Shown here: positions 55,421 to 64,000 of the stretch, piece after piece
Layout of the letters: each line of letters opens with the position of its first letter
Numbering within the stretch: the first letter of the stretch is position 1
NCBI RefSeq assembly: GCF_001623875.1
Contig: NZ_LWAE01000004.1
Location: 62,001-126,000, forward strand
DNA: 64,000 nt
Reading direction: 5' to 3'
Source: Clostridium magnum DSM 2767
Lineage (GTDB): Bacteria > Bacillota > Clostridia > Clostridiales > Clostridiaceae
Notes under the pieces: generated by a model
Database searches by the model: none
What the model saw: only the letters and a program-made list of their open reading frames with translations
What the model was told of the DNA's origin: nothing
Translations under genes and position numbers: made by a program

Positions 55421-57625
55421 CTATTCCTCTGCCTCTGTATCAAGTCCCATTAGCTTTTTAATTATAAAGGAAGCCACATCAGTTCCATTAGATCCTCTTC
55501 CAAATCCAACATCCATACCATGTGCTTTTGCAATCTCATCAGTTACCTGAGTTCCACCAGATACCAGTATAAGTTTATCTCTCACACCTTTTTCCACACA
55601 TAAATCATGAAGCTTCTGCATGTTCTTCGTATGGACATCATTATGAGTAATTATTGTACTGCATAATATAGCTTGAGCCTTCGATTCTATAGCCGCATCT
55701 ACGAGCTTCTCTACAGGACATGAAGTTCCAAGGTAAATTGCCTCTATACCAAATCTCTCAACTCCACCGTGTTTAATATCAATAACCTCTCTTAAACCCA
55801 CTGAGTGTTCATCCTCTCCTACTGTTGCAGCAACAACTTTTATTGGATGATCCTTTACATAATCTTTCATTTGCTGCTGTCCAAGTACCTTTCTTCTCTT
55901 TGGGAGAACTAGCTCATCACGCTTAACTGGAGTAAAATCACAAACTCCTTTAATTTCTACAAGGGTTCCTTCAGCTTTCTGAAGCACTTGCTTATGGAGA
56001 ATCTCTACATCTTTTAAATTCATTCTTTTTCCTATTTCAAGAGCCGCTGCTTCACTAATCTGTTCATTTTCTGGTAAGCATAAAGTAACTTTTACATATC
56101 CGTCCTTAGCCCATTGAACTTCAGGAATTACTGTGCCGTCTTCCTTAACTCTTTCCATTCTCTTAAATACATTGTCATTATCATCTAATTCATCTATATA
56201 TTTAATTTTTGAATGGTTGCATAATGTACATTCATGTATATCATCACAAGCTTTTTTGTATTCTTTGAGAACATTATTATATCCAAAGTGAGCACAAACT
56301 GGAGCAAAGTAGTCTTCTTCCCTCTTTACTATTGTGCCTACTGCATCTCCTCCGTCCATTTTTCTTGCAATACCGTCTCCATTTCTTTCTGGATATTCTC
56401 CCGAATCCACAAAGAATCCAGAATCAACTGCTTTAAAATATCCACCAGCTTCAATCATTTCCTCTAGGAACAAAACAGCCCTTTCCTTTAATTCTCTTAC
56501 TTTCTCTGGCAGGTAGCCATCCTTCCTTAGCTCTACCATATCCATTAATCCATCCATTCCTATGAATGCTTGTTTTGCTGTGTTTACAGCATGAATATTA
56601 TTGTAATGCCATGGTACGTTTCTCCCTTCATCAGGAGTTATAGTACTTTGAATATCCGCTGAAGTTAACTCTGATATTAGTAGATTTAGTGTATGTCCAA
56701 CTGTAGCTTCCCTTTCACATGACTCTATATATTTAGTGTTCATTTGAGCTCTCATTTTATATTCATCAAATAATTCTCTTAAAGCTACTGCATAAGGCAA
56801 ATCATATCTCATACAAGGAGCTGGAGCTGATGTTGGAGGTACTGTTGAAAGAGCTATATTTTCTGGTTTCATCCCAACCATCTCTGAGAATTTAGCATTT
56901 ATAGCATGCTGTACCATAAGTTCTGGCATTACATTATAACCCTTCATTGCAGTAGCATTAGCATTATGAGCACCATCTATTTGTAGCATATCTGCCCAGC
57001 TCATTATTCTCTTAGCTACAGCAGCATCTACAAAGGATCTAAACATATTTACATTTCTATAAAGTACATTATATTGAGGATCTTGATGTGCTCCATTTAC
57101 TCCCTCTTCAGCAAACATAACTGCTATATCAGGACCTGCCACACCGGATACATAAGAATGAAAATTAATTTTTCTTCCTACTTCTTCCTCTATTAGATCT
57201 ATAGCCTTTCTTGTTGCTCTAACCTGCTTTCTTGTTATAGGAACTCCGCCTATACCTTCTGGTGTTCCCTCGATTAATCCATCAAAATGACTTTGTCCAG
57301 CTGTTCTTATAACCATTAGGTGGTCTGATCCATGCCAAGCAGCCATTCTCATTCTTCTTAAGTCATCTTCAAATCTGCCTGATGCTATTTCTGTTGTAAT
57401 AACGGCCTTTGGTTGAGGGTCTATGCCTGCAAAACTTCTTGCTGCTGGAAGCGGTTGACTATTTTTTAGAGACTGTGATATCTCTCTGTATGTGAATTCT
57501 CCAACTTTTCCTTCTAAATCAGCCTCTCTCCAGTGCCAGCCTCTCCACTTTGGTTCATATTTATCTAAATCCTTTAGTATTTCTTCCACATTAAGCTTTT
57601 TATTTTCATCTAATCTTTCTATCAT
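55421..57625 (-). CDS. oraE: D-ornithine 4,5-aminomutase large subunit OraE
   Basis: A 734-residue PLP and adenosylcobalamin enzyme that moves the terminal amino group of D-ornithine to C4. The N-terminal two thirds form the TIM barrel (ASGRFEDDLRRMRMAAWHGS). The C-terminal Rossmann domain (from about 610) has the cobalamin motif DEHSVGLREV and SGGTQVTDEIAKAHG. Normal length. It overlaps the oraS stop codon by one base (TAATG). Confidence 0.95.
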   Translation of the reverse strand: MIERLDENKKLNVEEILKDLDKYEPKWRGWHWREADLEGKVGEFTYREISQSLKNSQPLPAARSFAGIDPQPKAVITTEIASGRFEDDLRRMRMAAWHGSDHLMVIRTAGQSHFDGLIEGTPEGIGGVPITRKQVRATRKAIDLIEEEVGRKINFHSYVSGVAGPDIAVMFAEEGVNGAHQDPQYNVLYRNVNMFRSFVDAAVAKRIMSWADMLQIDGAHNANATAMKGYNVMPELMVQHAINAKFSEMVGMKPENIALSTVPPTSAPAPCMRYDLPYAVALRELFDEYKMRAQMNTKYIESCEREATVGHTLNLLISELTSADIQSTITPDEGRNVPWHYNNIHAVNTAKQAFIGMDGLMDMVELRKDGYLPEKVRELKERAVLFLEEMIEAGGYFKAVDSGFFVDSGEYPERNGDGIARKMDGGDAVGTIVKREEDYFAPVCAHFGYNNVLKEYKKACDDIHECTLCNHSKIKYIDELDDNDNVFKRMERVKEDGTVIPEVQWAKDGYVKVTLCLPENEQISEAAALEIGKRMNLKDVEILHKQVLQKAEGTLVEIKGVCDFTPVKRDELVLPKRRKVLGQQQMKDYVKDHPIKVVAATVGEDEHSVGLREVIDIKHGGVERFGIEAIYLGTSCPVEKLVDAAIESKAQAILCSTIITHNDVHTKNMQKLHDLCVEKGVRDKLILVSGGTQVTDEIAKAHGMDVGFGRGSNGTDVASFIIKKLMGLDTEAEE

Positions 57626-57990
57626 TATTTGTCACCTGCCTTCATTTTTTCAACAACTAAATCCCAACCAATTCCTTTGCTCAACTCTTCTCCAGCCTTT
57701 ATATAGTCTATATCTTTTAATTTGGCATAAGTTAGAACTACATTTCCCATACCCTTGCCAAGCAAGTTCCACTTTGTGCCATAATCAACTATTGGTTGTG
57801 CTTCTAAGCTTGAAAATCCCATTCTTAAAAGTACTGAACGTTCTATACCTGGTGATGTGTGGTTATATGATAAATCTACCAATGGTTTTACAATCTCTTC
57901 TGTTAAACTCCAAAATCTTTCATACAACTGTTGATCTGTCAAATCCTTTAAGTGTTGTCTTCTTGCTTCAAAATCGCTTGTCCTTTTCAT
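57625..57990 (-). CDS. oraS: D-ornithine 4,5-aminomutase small subunit OraS
   Basis: A 121-residue subunit matching OraS in length and in DFEARRQHLKDLTDQQLYERFW. It assembles with OraE as a heterodimer repeated twice. Translational coupling to oraE is shown by the stop-start overlap. The start follows GGAGG. Confidence 0.94.
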   Translation of the reverse strand: MKRTSDFEARRQHLKDLTDQQLYERFWSLTEEIVKPLVDLSYNHTSPGIERSVLLRMGFSSLEAQPIVDYGTKWNLLGKGMGNVVLTYAKLKDIDYIKAGEELSKGIGWDLVVEKMKAGDK

Positions 57991-58001
57991 GTTGCTTCCT
58001 C

Positions 58002-59414
58002 CTAATCTATTTCAATATTATTAAGTTTTAATATTTCCACTATTTCCTCTTTACCCATCTTAATTTCTTCAGCTAAGAAATTAACATCAACTTCTTCAAC
58101 CTTGTTTTCTTTCAATTTCTTGAAAGCATTTTTTAGATAGGAATTTCTTAAATCCTCCATACTTATATCATTAACAGAAACTAATGATGGATGGGAAGGT
58201 AATACTATATTCTCTCCTGGTATCTGATCTTTTGGATCTCCTACGTATATTTTGATTCCATTTTCTTTAGCAAAATTAAGTTGTGGCAACAAATGTTTTC
58301 CTGCTCCTGTATATTCAGTTTCTTGAACAACTATTATGTCCTCGTCATCATATTCCTGTGCAATTGCAAAGGCAGATGCTAGTGATGTATTACCAGCAGG
58401 TCCTCTTTCTAAACCTTCTAGTTGAGCTAGTATTTCTGTCATCCAGAATACCTCACCCTGGCTTATCGTTACATATCTATCCATATACCTTAATGGTCTT
58501 GCTGCACTTCTTGGTACGTCCGATCTATCTGGATTAGTCATAAATGGAATTCCAAAACCAGTATGACCTGTAGTAAATGATTTTTTATTGAAAGCAATAT
58601 CTGATGCCATATGCAATCCTGAAAGGTCTACAGATGCTCCTATTATCTTTGTTTCTATAGCCCCTGCTTTTATAAAACCTCTTGCAGTTCCTGTAACATT
58701 TCCTCCCCCTGCATGAGTTATAACAACAGCTGTTGGATCTTTTCCTAATTTTTCTCTGCACTGTTCAGCTATTTCATAGCCTAAAGTTTCTACTCCAGCT
58801 ACTCCATAGGATGAATACAATGAAGCATTATAATAACCTGTATCTTCTAATATTTTTAAGTAAGTATAAAATAATTCTGGCCCCACAGTTAGTCTAACGA
58901 CTTCTGATCCATAACCTTCACACTTTCTTCCTTTTTCTATTATTTCTGGCTGTCCAACTTTTTTTGAATCATAGCACTCATTAGCTATTATACATTTAAG
59001 ACCTCTTATGTTAGCCTGTGATGCAACTGCAGCACCATAGTTTCCTGATGTAGCCGCTGCTACTCCTTTATAACCTCTTTTCATTGCATCATATACAGAT
59101 ACAGATGCTCTTCTATCCTTAAAACTACCTGACGGATTGCAGCTCTCATCCTTTATAAATATTCTAGCTGCCTTTCCTGTTTTAGAAACTTTTCTGGCTA
59201 ATGCAGTAATGTTTTTAAGTTCCAATAATGGAGTGTTCCCTACACCAACTTCTCTTTGGATCTCCGTAACCTCTTGAAAAGAATACCCTATATCTCTCAT
59301 TAGTGCTTCATAGTCAAAGGAGAGTTTACCCCTTTCATACTTTTCAAAGTCAATGCCAACGGATTTGAGCATTATTTCATTTTTTCTTGAGATAAGCTCC
59401 TCGTATTTATTCAT
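58002..59414 (-). CDS. ortB: 2-amino-4-oxopentanoate thiolase subunit OrtB
   Basis: A 470-residue PLP protein of threonine-synthase fold, with the PLP Lys in PSGSFKDRRASVS (near residue 96) and THAGGGNVTGTA. With OrtA it cleaves 2-amino-4-oxopentanoate with CoA to acetyl-CoA and alanine. It is 16 bp after ortA and 11 bp before oraS. Confidence 0.94.
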   Translation of the reverse strand: MNKYEELISRKNEIMLKSVGIDFEKYERGKLSFDYEALMRDIGYSFQEVTEIQREVGVGNTPLLELKNITALARKVSKTGKAARIFIKDESCNPSGSFKDRRASVSVYDAMKRGYKGVAAATSGNYGAAVASQANIRGLKCIIANECYDSKKVGQPEIIEKGRKCEGYGSEVVRLTVGPELFYTYLKILEDTGYYNASLYSSYGVAGVETLGYEIAEQCREKLGKDPTAVVITHAGGGNVTGTARGFIKAGAIETKIIGASVDLSGLHMASDIAFNKKSFTTGHTGFGIPFMTNPDRSDVPRSAARPLRYMDRYVTISQGEVFWMTEILAQLEGLERGPAGNTSLASAFAIAQEYDDEDIIVVQETEYTGAGKHLLPQLNFAKENGIKIYVGDPKDQIPGENIVLPSHPSLVSVNDISMEDLRNSYLKNAFKKLKENKVEEVDVNFLAEEIKMGKEEIVEILKLNNIEID

Positions 59415-59430
59415 ACTTTCTAGACCTCCC

Positions 59431-59724
59431 TTAATTTAAACTAATAATCTCTCTTGCCTGTTTTCCTATATACCCTATTTCTCCTACATATTTCCCAAAG
59501 GAATGATAGTATCCTGGTTCTATATCTACCACTTTTCCTTTAGATATTCTTCCTACATTTGTTTCAACTTCTACTTCATCGCCAATTTCACAGTCACTTA
59601 AACAATTTCCTCTTATCCAACACTTAAGTGGTGTTTTCCTAGTCTCCTCTGGTATATTTTGTGCCCTATCCTCTGGTGTAAGAACAACTTCTTCAATTTC
59701 AACCCATGTACCTTTTTTTATCAT
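59431..59724 (-). CDS. ortA: 2-amino-4-oxopentanoate thiolase subunit OrtA
   Basis: A 97-residue protein with the OrtA signature (KGTWVEIEEVVLTPEDRA, CWIRGNCLSDCEIGDEVEVE). It is the small subunit of the thiolase and the first gene of the ornithine operon. A sigma-54 promoter lies about 110 bp upstream. Confidence 0.92.
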   Translation of the reverse strand: MIKKGTWVEIEEVVLTPEDRAQNIPEETRKTPLKCWIRGNCLSDCEIGDEVEVETNVGRISKGKVVDIEPGYYHSFGKYVGEIGYIGKQAREIISLN

Positions 59725-59832
59725 AATAATTCACCTACCATATATTGAATTTTTACTTTTACAGTGAAATAGCCCATTTCAATTTAATATACTTTAAGTT
59801 TTTATAAGCTTATTTCTATATCTATTAATATA

Positions 59833-59847
59833 GCAATTGCTATGCCA
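59833..59847 (-). promoter_or_regulatory. Sigma-54 promoter of the ornithine operon
   Basis: Minus-strand TGGCATAGCAATTGC, with GG and GC 10 bases apart, close to the consensus TGGCAC-N5-TTGCA. Confidence 0.8.
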
Positions 59848-59968
59848 ACCATTAAAAGCCTGTATTTTAGGTTTTTTTATGAATAAATGTATATATACAT
59901 ATATACATTTAGTCAAAAAAATTTGCATCTATTATCCAACCTTACCACAAATATATAATACCAACCAT

Positions 59969-60030
59969 TACAGTTAACCCCTTTAACTGCAAAAATATTT
60001 GCTATTACCGCAAGAATTTTTGCGGTAAAT
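59969..60030. promoter_or_regulatory. Cluster of inverted repeats upstream of ortA
   Basis: Three repeats are packed here: CAGTTAACCCCTTTAACTG, TGCAAAAATATTTGC (about 59988-60003) and TTACCGCAAGAATTTTTGCG with its continuation GTAA. The middle one recurs exactly (opposite strand) upstream of permease copy 2. They lie 120-180 bp above the sigma-54 promoter, where enhancers are expected. The rest of the 553-bp gap to 60217 shows nothing definite. Confidence 0.5.
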
Positions 60031-60216
60031 TTCAACTCATTGTATTCCCCGAATATTTATTCATAGTATCTACTTGAGGTGTAGATGATAAAAACTTTAT
60101 AGCACTTAAACGGCTTTAATTATAATAGAATAAATAGTATTAAAATACTGTTGGCTTTTTAATACAAATTAAGATTGTAAAAATATATCTTATCAAAGTA
60201 AGGTTATATTAGTTGC

Positions 60217-60240
60217 AAAAAAATCTAGATAGAGTCTAGA
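60217..60240 (-). terminator. Probable terminator of ord copy 2
   Basis: TCTAGA-CTCTA-TCTAGA followed by seven T residues on the minus strand; the stem is only 6-7 bp. Confidence 0.55.
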
Positions 60241-60277
60241 CTCCACCTAAACTTTTTAATTAACAGACTAAATTTCT

Positions 60278-61336
60278 TTAATAGTTATTATCTTCTACTA
60301 AATCTCTAACATCACCAATAATAGCCCTTGGAATTGGTAAATCTAACATAGTTTTTAACCCAGATGTAGCATTAATTACATGTGGAATCATGTTAACACA
60401 TATTGCTATTGTAGCAATTCCTCCTGGAATTTCTGGTTGTATACTAAGGTTAATATTAGGTGTTCCATTAATTGTTATATAATCACCAGTCTTTACGGTT
60501 TCTGCCTCTGGTCTTATTTGTTGAGGATGTTCCATTGTTATAAACTCTTTACCATCTAGCTTTGCATATCCTAATTGCCTACATCCTGCAACTTCTCCTG
60601 GCTCAATTGAAACAATATCAGTTGAACGTGGAACACTTGTAAGAATTGGTTCCTTTTCCTGTATTACACCATTAAATTTAATTTTGAATGCTTCTTCAAA
60701 CATTCCAAAAGATTGTATAAATCCAACATGTCCAGCTATCGTATTGTTCTTAACACCTTCTATAAATTCTTTAGGTTTTAATCCTATACCTTGTTCAGTC
60801 ATAACTGCTTTACCAAAACAAGCTAAATCATTAATCCTAGCAACATTAATACCTTCAACTGTATCACAAACTCCTGTTAGTGCAATAACCATCAAATCCA
60901 TTATGAATCCAGGGTTTACACCTGTCCCTAATATTGATACATTATTTTCTTTAGCTATTCTATCCATTTCATCTGATAGTTCTGAATCTAAAGCTCTTGG
61001 ATATGACATTTCTTCAGCTGTTGTTACTACATTCATTCCAGCTTCTGCAGCCACTTTTATCTGTGGAAATACAACCTTTGTAAATGAAGCTGTCGCAATC
61101 ATACATACATCTGCAAAATCAGTTTTTATAAACTCTTTAAAATTATATGTAACTATACAAGAGCTATCCTCATTTTCCACTACTCCTAAAACTTCATAAA
61201 GTTTTTTACCAACTTTATTAGGATCTAAATCAATAGCACCTATAATTGTAAAACCTTTTTTACTAAGTATCATTTTAGCAATACCGCTTCCCATTGATCC
61301 TAATCCCCAAATTACAACTTTTACTTTTCTTTTCAT
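60278..61336 (-). CDS. ord: 2,4-diaminopentanoate dehydrogenase-like (Ord copy 2)
   Basis: About 352 residues, half identical to Ord copy 1, with VVIWGLGSMGSGIAKMIL, TTAEEMSYPRALDSELS and GTGVNPGFIMDLMVI. It may duplicate the ornithine step or act on a related diamino acid, such as one from lysine metabolism. It is monocistronic. The ATG after GGAGGAACTTGTAT is chosen over the TTG two codons earlier. Confidence 0.85.
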   Translation of the reverse strand: MKRKVKVVIWGLGSMGSGIAKMILSKKGFTIIGAIDLDPNKVGKKLYEVLGVVENEDSSCIVTYNFKEFIKTDFADVCMIATASFTKVVFPQIKVAAEAGMNVVTTAEEMSYPRALDSELSDEMDRIAKENNVSILGTGVNPGFIMDLMVIALTGVCDTVEGINVARINDLACFGKAVMTEQGIGLKPKEFIEGVKNNTIAGHVGFIQSFGMFEEAFKIKFNGVIQEKEPILTSVPRSTDIVSIEPGEVAGCRQLGYAKLDGKEFITMEHPQQIRPEAETVKTGDYITINGTPNINLSIQPEIPGGIATIAICVNMIPHVINATSGLKTMLDLPIPRAIIGDVRDLVEDNNY

Positions 61337-61681
61337 ATACAAGTTCCTCCAAAAATTTATTTTACTTTTGTAAATACCTGGTCTTTCATACTCTATCTTG
61401 TTAATGATAAATATAAAGAAGCACTATATTCCACCTACCTTATGCTAACTTTTAGTAATTACATATACACTTAGCAAATATCATGCTAAACCTAAAAACA
61501 TATATTTACCTCATACATAGAGGTTTAGGTGCAGTACATATTCTCTTTATATGAAAACTTTTTGCACGCGCTTATATTGTTTATCTAAACATATGTTAGA
61601 AGAAAGTATATATTTAAATGTTTAAAATACATGCAAAATTGTTTGCAGTACATGCAAAGGGGGTTGCACATATTTTTTAAT
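61337..61681. promoter_or_regulatory. Control region of ord copy 2
   Basis: Contains TTAGCA-N7-TGCTAA (61464-61484 region) and, near 61631-61670, TGCAAAATTGTTTGCA and TGCAAAGGGGGTTGCA. These share the TGCAA...TTGCA form with the enhancer-like sites near ortA and permease 2. I found no -24/-12 element with correct spacing; the nearest (TGG...GC near 61412-61426) is off by one or two bases. Confidence 0.35.
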
Positions 61682-61713
61682 AAAAAAAACACTAACCGTT
61701 TAGATTAGTGCTT
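61682..61713 (-). terminator. Terminator of permease gene 2
   Basis: AAGCACTAA pairs with TTAGTGTTT, followed by a run of eight T on the minus strand. Confidence 0.8.
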
Positions 61714-61730
61714 CTTCATCTATTATTCTA

Positions 61731-63146
61731 TTAAGCTTTATTTTGTAATTTTTCATCCAATTTTAAATTATTTTCTTTATTTAATGCACTATGTGACATA
61801 CCATATAAGAAGTAGATTAGAATACCAACTATAGTCCATATTGCAAATCTAATCCAAGTAACTCCTGGTAAACTATACATAAGATAGAAACAGAAAAATA
61901 TTGTTAGAATCGGTGTAAAAGGAACACCTGGACATTTAAATTTTCTTTCAACATCAGGCATAGTTTTTCTCAAAACAATAACTCCTATTGATACAACTAT
62001 AAAGGCAGATAATGTACCTATATTACACAAATCCATTAGTACAGTTAGTGGTAAAAATCCACCAATAACAGCTGTTAGAGCTCCTGTAGCTATAGTACAT
62101 TTTGCAGGTGTACCGCGTTTTTTTGATATATCAGCAAAGGATTTTGGTATTAGTCCATCTCTTGCCATAACCATAAATATTCTAACTTGTCCATATATTG
62201 TAACAAGAAGACTAGAGATCATTCCTACAACGGCTCCAACTCCAACTAGTGTAGATCCCCAATTAATTCCTATTCGTGCCAATGAAGCTGGAAGAGCATT
62301 ATTTACATCTATATCCTTAAATGGAACCATTCCTGTAAGTGTTAATGAAACCGCCACATACAATATTGCAATAACAACCATGCAAATACCTAATCCAATA
62401 GGAATATCCCTTTTAGGATTTTTTGTCTCTTCAGCTGCAGTAGAAACTGCATCAAACCCTATGTATGCAAAAAATATAATTGCAGCAGCTGACATTATTC
62501 CTTTAGTGCCATAAGGTGCAAATGGATGATAATTAACAGGATTTATATGAGTCGCTCCAATAAATATGAATACAAGTATCACTGATACCTTTATAATAAC
62601 TATAATATTGTTTACCTTTGCACTTTCTGACACTCCAATATAAAGCAACCAAGTTAAAAAAGCTACAACTAAAACTGCTGGCAAATCTATAATTCCACCA
62701 CTTAGTGGGGATTTTACCAACATTTCAGGTAAATGTATATTATAGGCATCAAAAATTCCTACTAAAGTTGAAGACCATCCTGATGCAATAGCTGCAGAAA
62801 CAACAGTATATTCAAGTATTAAGTTCCAACCAATAAGCCATGCTATAATCTCTCCAAATGCAACATAAGTATAAGAATATGTACTTCCAGCAACAGGAAA
62901 CATAGTAGCAAGTTCTGCATAGGTTAAAGCACATAGTACACTTGTTATTGCAGCAATTATATAAGATATTGTAACAGCCGGACCTGCCAATTGAGATCCC
63001 TGACCTGTTGCAACAAATATACCTGTTCCTATAACTGATCCTATCCCCAGTAACGCAATATCAAAAGCAGTTAATTGTTTTCGCAGACCATTGCCTTCCT
63101 CTGATTCTTTAAAGTCGCTTAATCCTCTTTTTCTAAATACATTCAT
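61731..63146 (-). CDS. APC-family amino acid permease (copy 2)
   Basis: A 471-residue APC transporter, about 90% identical to the one at 48091 with differences mainly at the termini. The GIGSVIGTGIFVATG motif and 12 helices are intact. It differs from copy 1 in being preceded by a perfect sigma-54 promoter, so it is probably induced with the ornithine operon. The substrate is likely ornithine, arginine or a related amino acid. Confidence 0.9.
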   Translation of the reverse strand: MNVFRKRGLSDFKESEEGNGLRKQLTAFDIALLGIGSVIGTGIFVATGQGSQLAGPAVTISYIIAAITSVLCALTYAELATMFPVAGSTYSYTYVAFGEIIAWLIGWNLILEYTVVSAAIASGWSSTLVGIFDAYNIHLPEMLVKSPLSGGIIDLPAVLVVAFLTWLLYIGVSESAKVNNIIVIIKVSVILVFIFIGATHINPVNYHPFAPYGTKGIMSAAAIIFFAYIGFDAVSTAAEETKNPKRDIPIGLGICMVVIAILYVAVSLTLTGMVPFKDIDVNNALPASLARIGINWGSTLVGVGAVVGMISSLLVTIYGQVRIFMVMARDGLIPKSFADISKKRGTPAKCTIATGALTAVIGGFLPLTVLMDLCNIGTLSAFIVVSIGVIVLRKTMPDVERKFKCPGVPFTPILTIFFCFYLMYSLPGVTWIRFAIWTIVGILIYFLYGMSHSALNKENNLKLDEKLQNKA

Positions 63147-63186
63147 AAAAATATCCTCCCAAATTTTAATTTTTGATATTTATAGA

Positions 63187-63201
63187 GCAATTTTTATGCC
63201 A
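63187..63201 (-). promoter_or_regulatory. Sigma-54 promoter of permease copy 2
   Basis: Minus-strand TGGCATAAAAATTGC; GG and GC are 10 bases apart. It is about 41 bp upstream of the start codon. Confidence 0.8.
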
Positions 63202-63339
63202 AATAAATAAAATTAATATTCACTCCATATCTGCATCTTCTATATGAATTTCTTTTTTATATGAAAATTTTTTTGCATGAATTTCTATTACTTATCTTAA
63301 TAAAGCTTAGAATAAATGAGACATTGAGCCATATATATT

Positions 63340-63385
63340 ATATGGAATTATATTTGCATATAACGCAAATATTTTTGCATATAAT
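63340..63385. promoter_or_regulatory. Enhancer-like repeats upstream of permease copy 2
   Basis: The minus strand carries TGCAAAAATATTTGC, identical over 15 bases to the site upstream of ortA, followed by a second ATGCAAATATAA. They are about 160 bp above the sigma-54 promoter. Confidence 0.5.
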
Positions 63386-63430
63386 TTAATATTTTAAATT
63401 TTAAAAATTATGCAACAAAAATCAAATTAT

Positions 63431-64000
63431 TCATTTTAAATTATATTTTTTTATCTTATGTTGTAAGTTTTGTCTTGAAATATTTAATTGCCTTGAAGTT
63501 TTACTAATATTATAATCATTCTTTTTCAAAGCTTTATCTATTATTGATTTTTCTATACCAATAATATATCTTTCTAAATTAAAGTCTTCATCTATTATCA
63601 TATTATTAATACTTTTATAGATTCCACCTGAAGTTTTGTTAATTATTCTTCCATCAAAATGTTGATACGTTAACGTTGAGTTATCGTCACTCATATTTAT
63701 AGATGATTCAATTACATTATTTAACTCTCTTATGTTTCCTGGCCAATTATAATCTAAAAATTTTTTCATTATTTCGTCATCTATTCCCTTTATGTTTTTT
63801 CCTAATATATTATTATATTTGTCAATAATCTTTTTTACCAACATAGGTATGTCTTCTTTTCTCTCTCTTAATGGAGGTATATTAATTCTTATTACACTTA
63901 GTCTATAATAAAAATCTTTTCGCAGTTTTCCGCTTTCTATAAGTTTTTCCGTTTCTTCATTTAACGTAGCTATTATTCTTACATCTATGTCCATAGTTTT
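63431..64000 (-). CDS. Sigma-54-dependent activator, C-terminal part (cut by window)
   Basis: At least 190 residues: the end of the AAA+ domain (DVRIIATLNEETEKLIESG, FYYRLSVIRINIPPLRERKE, NWPGNIRELNNVIE) and a Fis-type helix-turn-helix (NISKTSRQLNISRQNLQHKI) at the C-terminus. The reading frame stays open to the window edge, so the N-terminus, including any sensor domain, lies outside. It is immediately upstream of the sigma-54-controlled permease and is the best candidate regulator of the ortA and permease promoters. Confidence 0.88.
   Translation of the reverse strand, partial: KTMDIDVRIIATLNEETEKLIESGKLRKDFYYRLSVIRINIPPLRERKEDIPMLVKKIIDKYNNILGKNIKGIDDEIMKKFLDYNWPGNIRELNNVIESSINMSDDNSTLTYQHFDGRIINKTSGGIYKSINNMIIDEDFNLERYIIGIEKSIIDKALKKNDYNISKTSRQLNISRQNLQHKIKKYNLK

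Noticed and set aside
61400..61430. Sigma-54 promoter of ord copy 2
   Set aside because: The GG-GC spacing is 8 or 11 rather than 10 bases, which sigma-54 does not tolerate.

Overview
The window is AT-rich Firmicute DNA. It has strong GGAGG ribosome binding sites, frequent TTG starts, sigma-54 regulators, a Sec-type formate dehydrogenase system and a clostridial ornithine fermentation operon. I read it as a chromosome segment of Clostridium sensu stricto or a close relative, plausibly an acetogenic or amino-acid-fermenting species. Almost every gene is on the minus strand. I see no phage, transposase or CRISPR array.

Layout. 0-5.7 kb: ygiQ-type radical SAM protein, NhaC antiporter, CBS-domain membrane protein, small thioredoxin-like protein. 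5.8-16.2 kb: two copies of a tungsten aldehyde:ferredoxin oxidoreductase cassette (aor-moaD, and aor-moaD-thiF). They flank a HelD helicase and two stretches of decayed genes: a TauE-type exporter, the tail of a MoeA/periplasmic-domain fusion, a radical SAM fragment, crcB and iscU. 16.3-22.7 kb: sigma-54 activator, MOSC protein, two MoeA proteins and an ABC permease/ATPase pair, probably for tungstate or molybdate. 23-28 kb: truA, a DUF1002 secreted protein, a class V aminotransferase and an M24 peptidase. 28-45.7 kb: two parallel clusters that resemble hydrogen-dependent CO2 reductase (HDCR). Each has a selenocysteine formate dehydrogenase, an [FeFe] hydrogenase of HydA2 type and two HycB-type polyferredoxins. 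Between and within them lie molybdopterin genes (moaA, moaC, mobA, mobB, moeA, MOSC, fdhD). 45.7-47.9 kb: a ZTP riboswitch, a solitary 16S rRNA gene and an initiator tRNA. 48-64 kb: ornithine catabolism (ortA-ortB-oraS-oraE-reactivase-orr-ord), a RocB-like peptidase, a second ord, two near-identical amino acid permeases and the C-terminal part of a sigma-54 activator.

How it fits together. The ABC transporter, MoeA, MoaA/C, Mob and MOSC proteins would supply the Mo/W-pterin cofactor used by both AORs and both formate dehydrogenases. The HDCR-like complexes would interconvert H2+CO2 and formate. The AORs would interconvert acids and aldehydes with ferredoxin. The ornithine operon would convert ornithine to acetyl-CoA and alanine. 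Sigma-54 promoters with exact -24/-12 spacing precede the second aor, ortA and the second permease, linking these catabolic units to enhancer-binding regulators in the same window.

The most unusual points are RNA-level control and decay. A complete terminator/antiterminator switch precedes the first formate dehydrogenase. A ZTP riboswitch with its own promoter sits about 440 bp upstream of the second. The 16S gene stands alone with its processing stem and terminator. Cassette remnants (10 codons of thiF, the last codons of fdhD) record how the duplicated clusters were trimmed.
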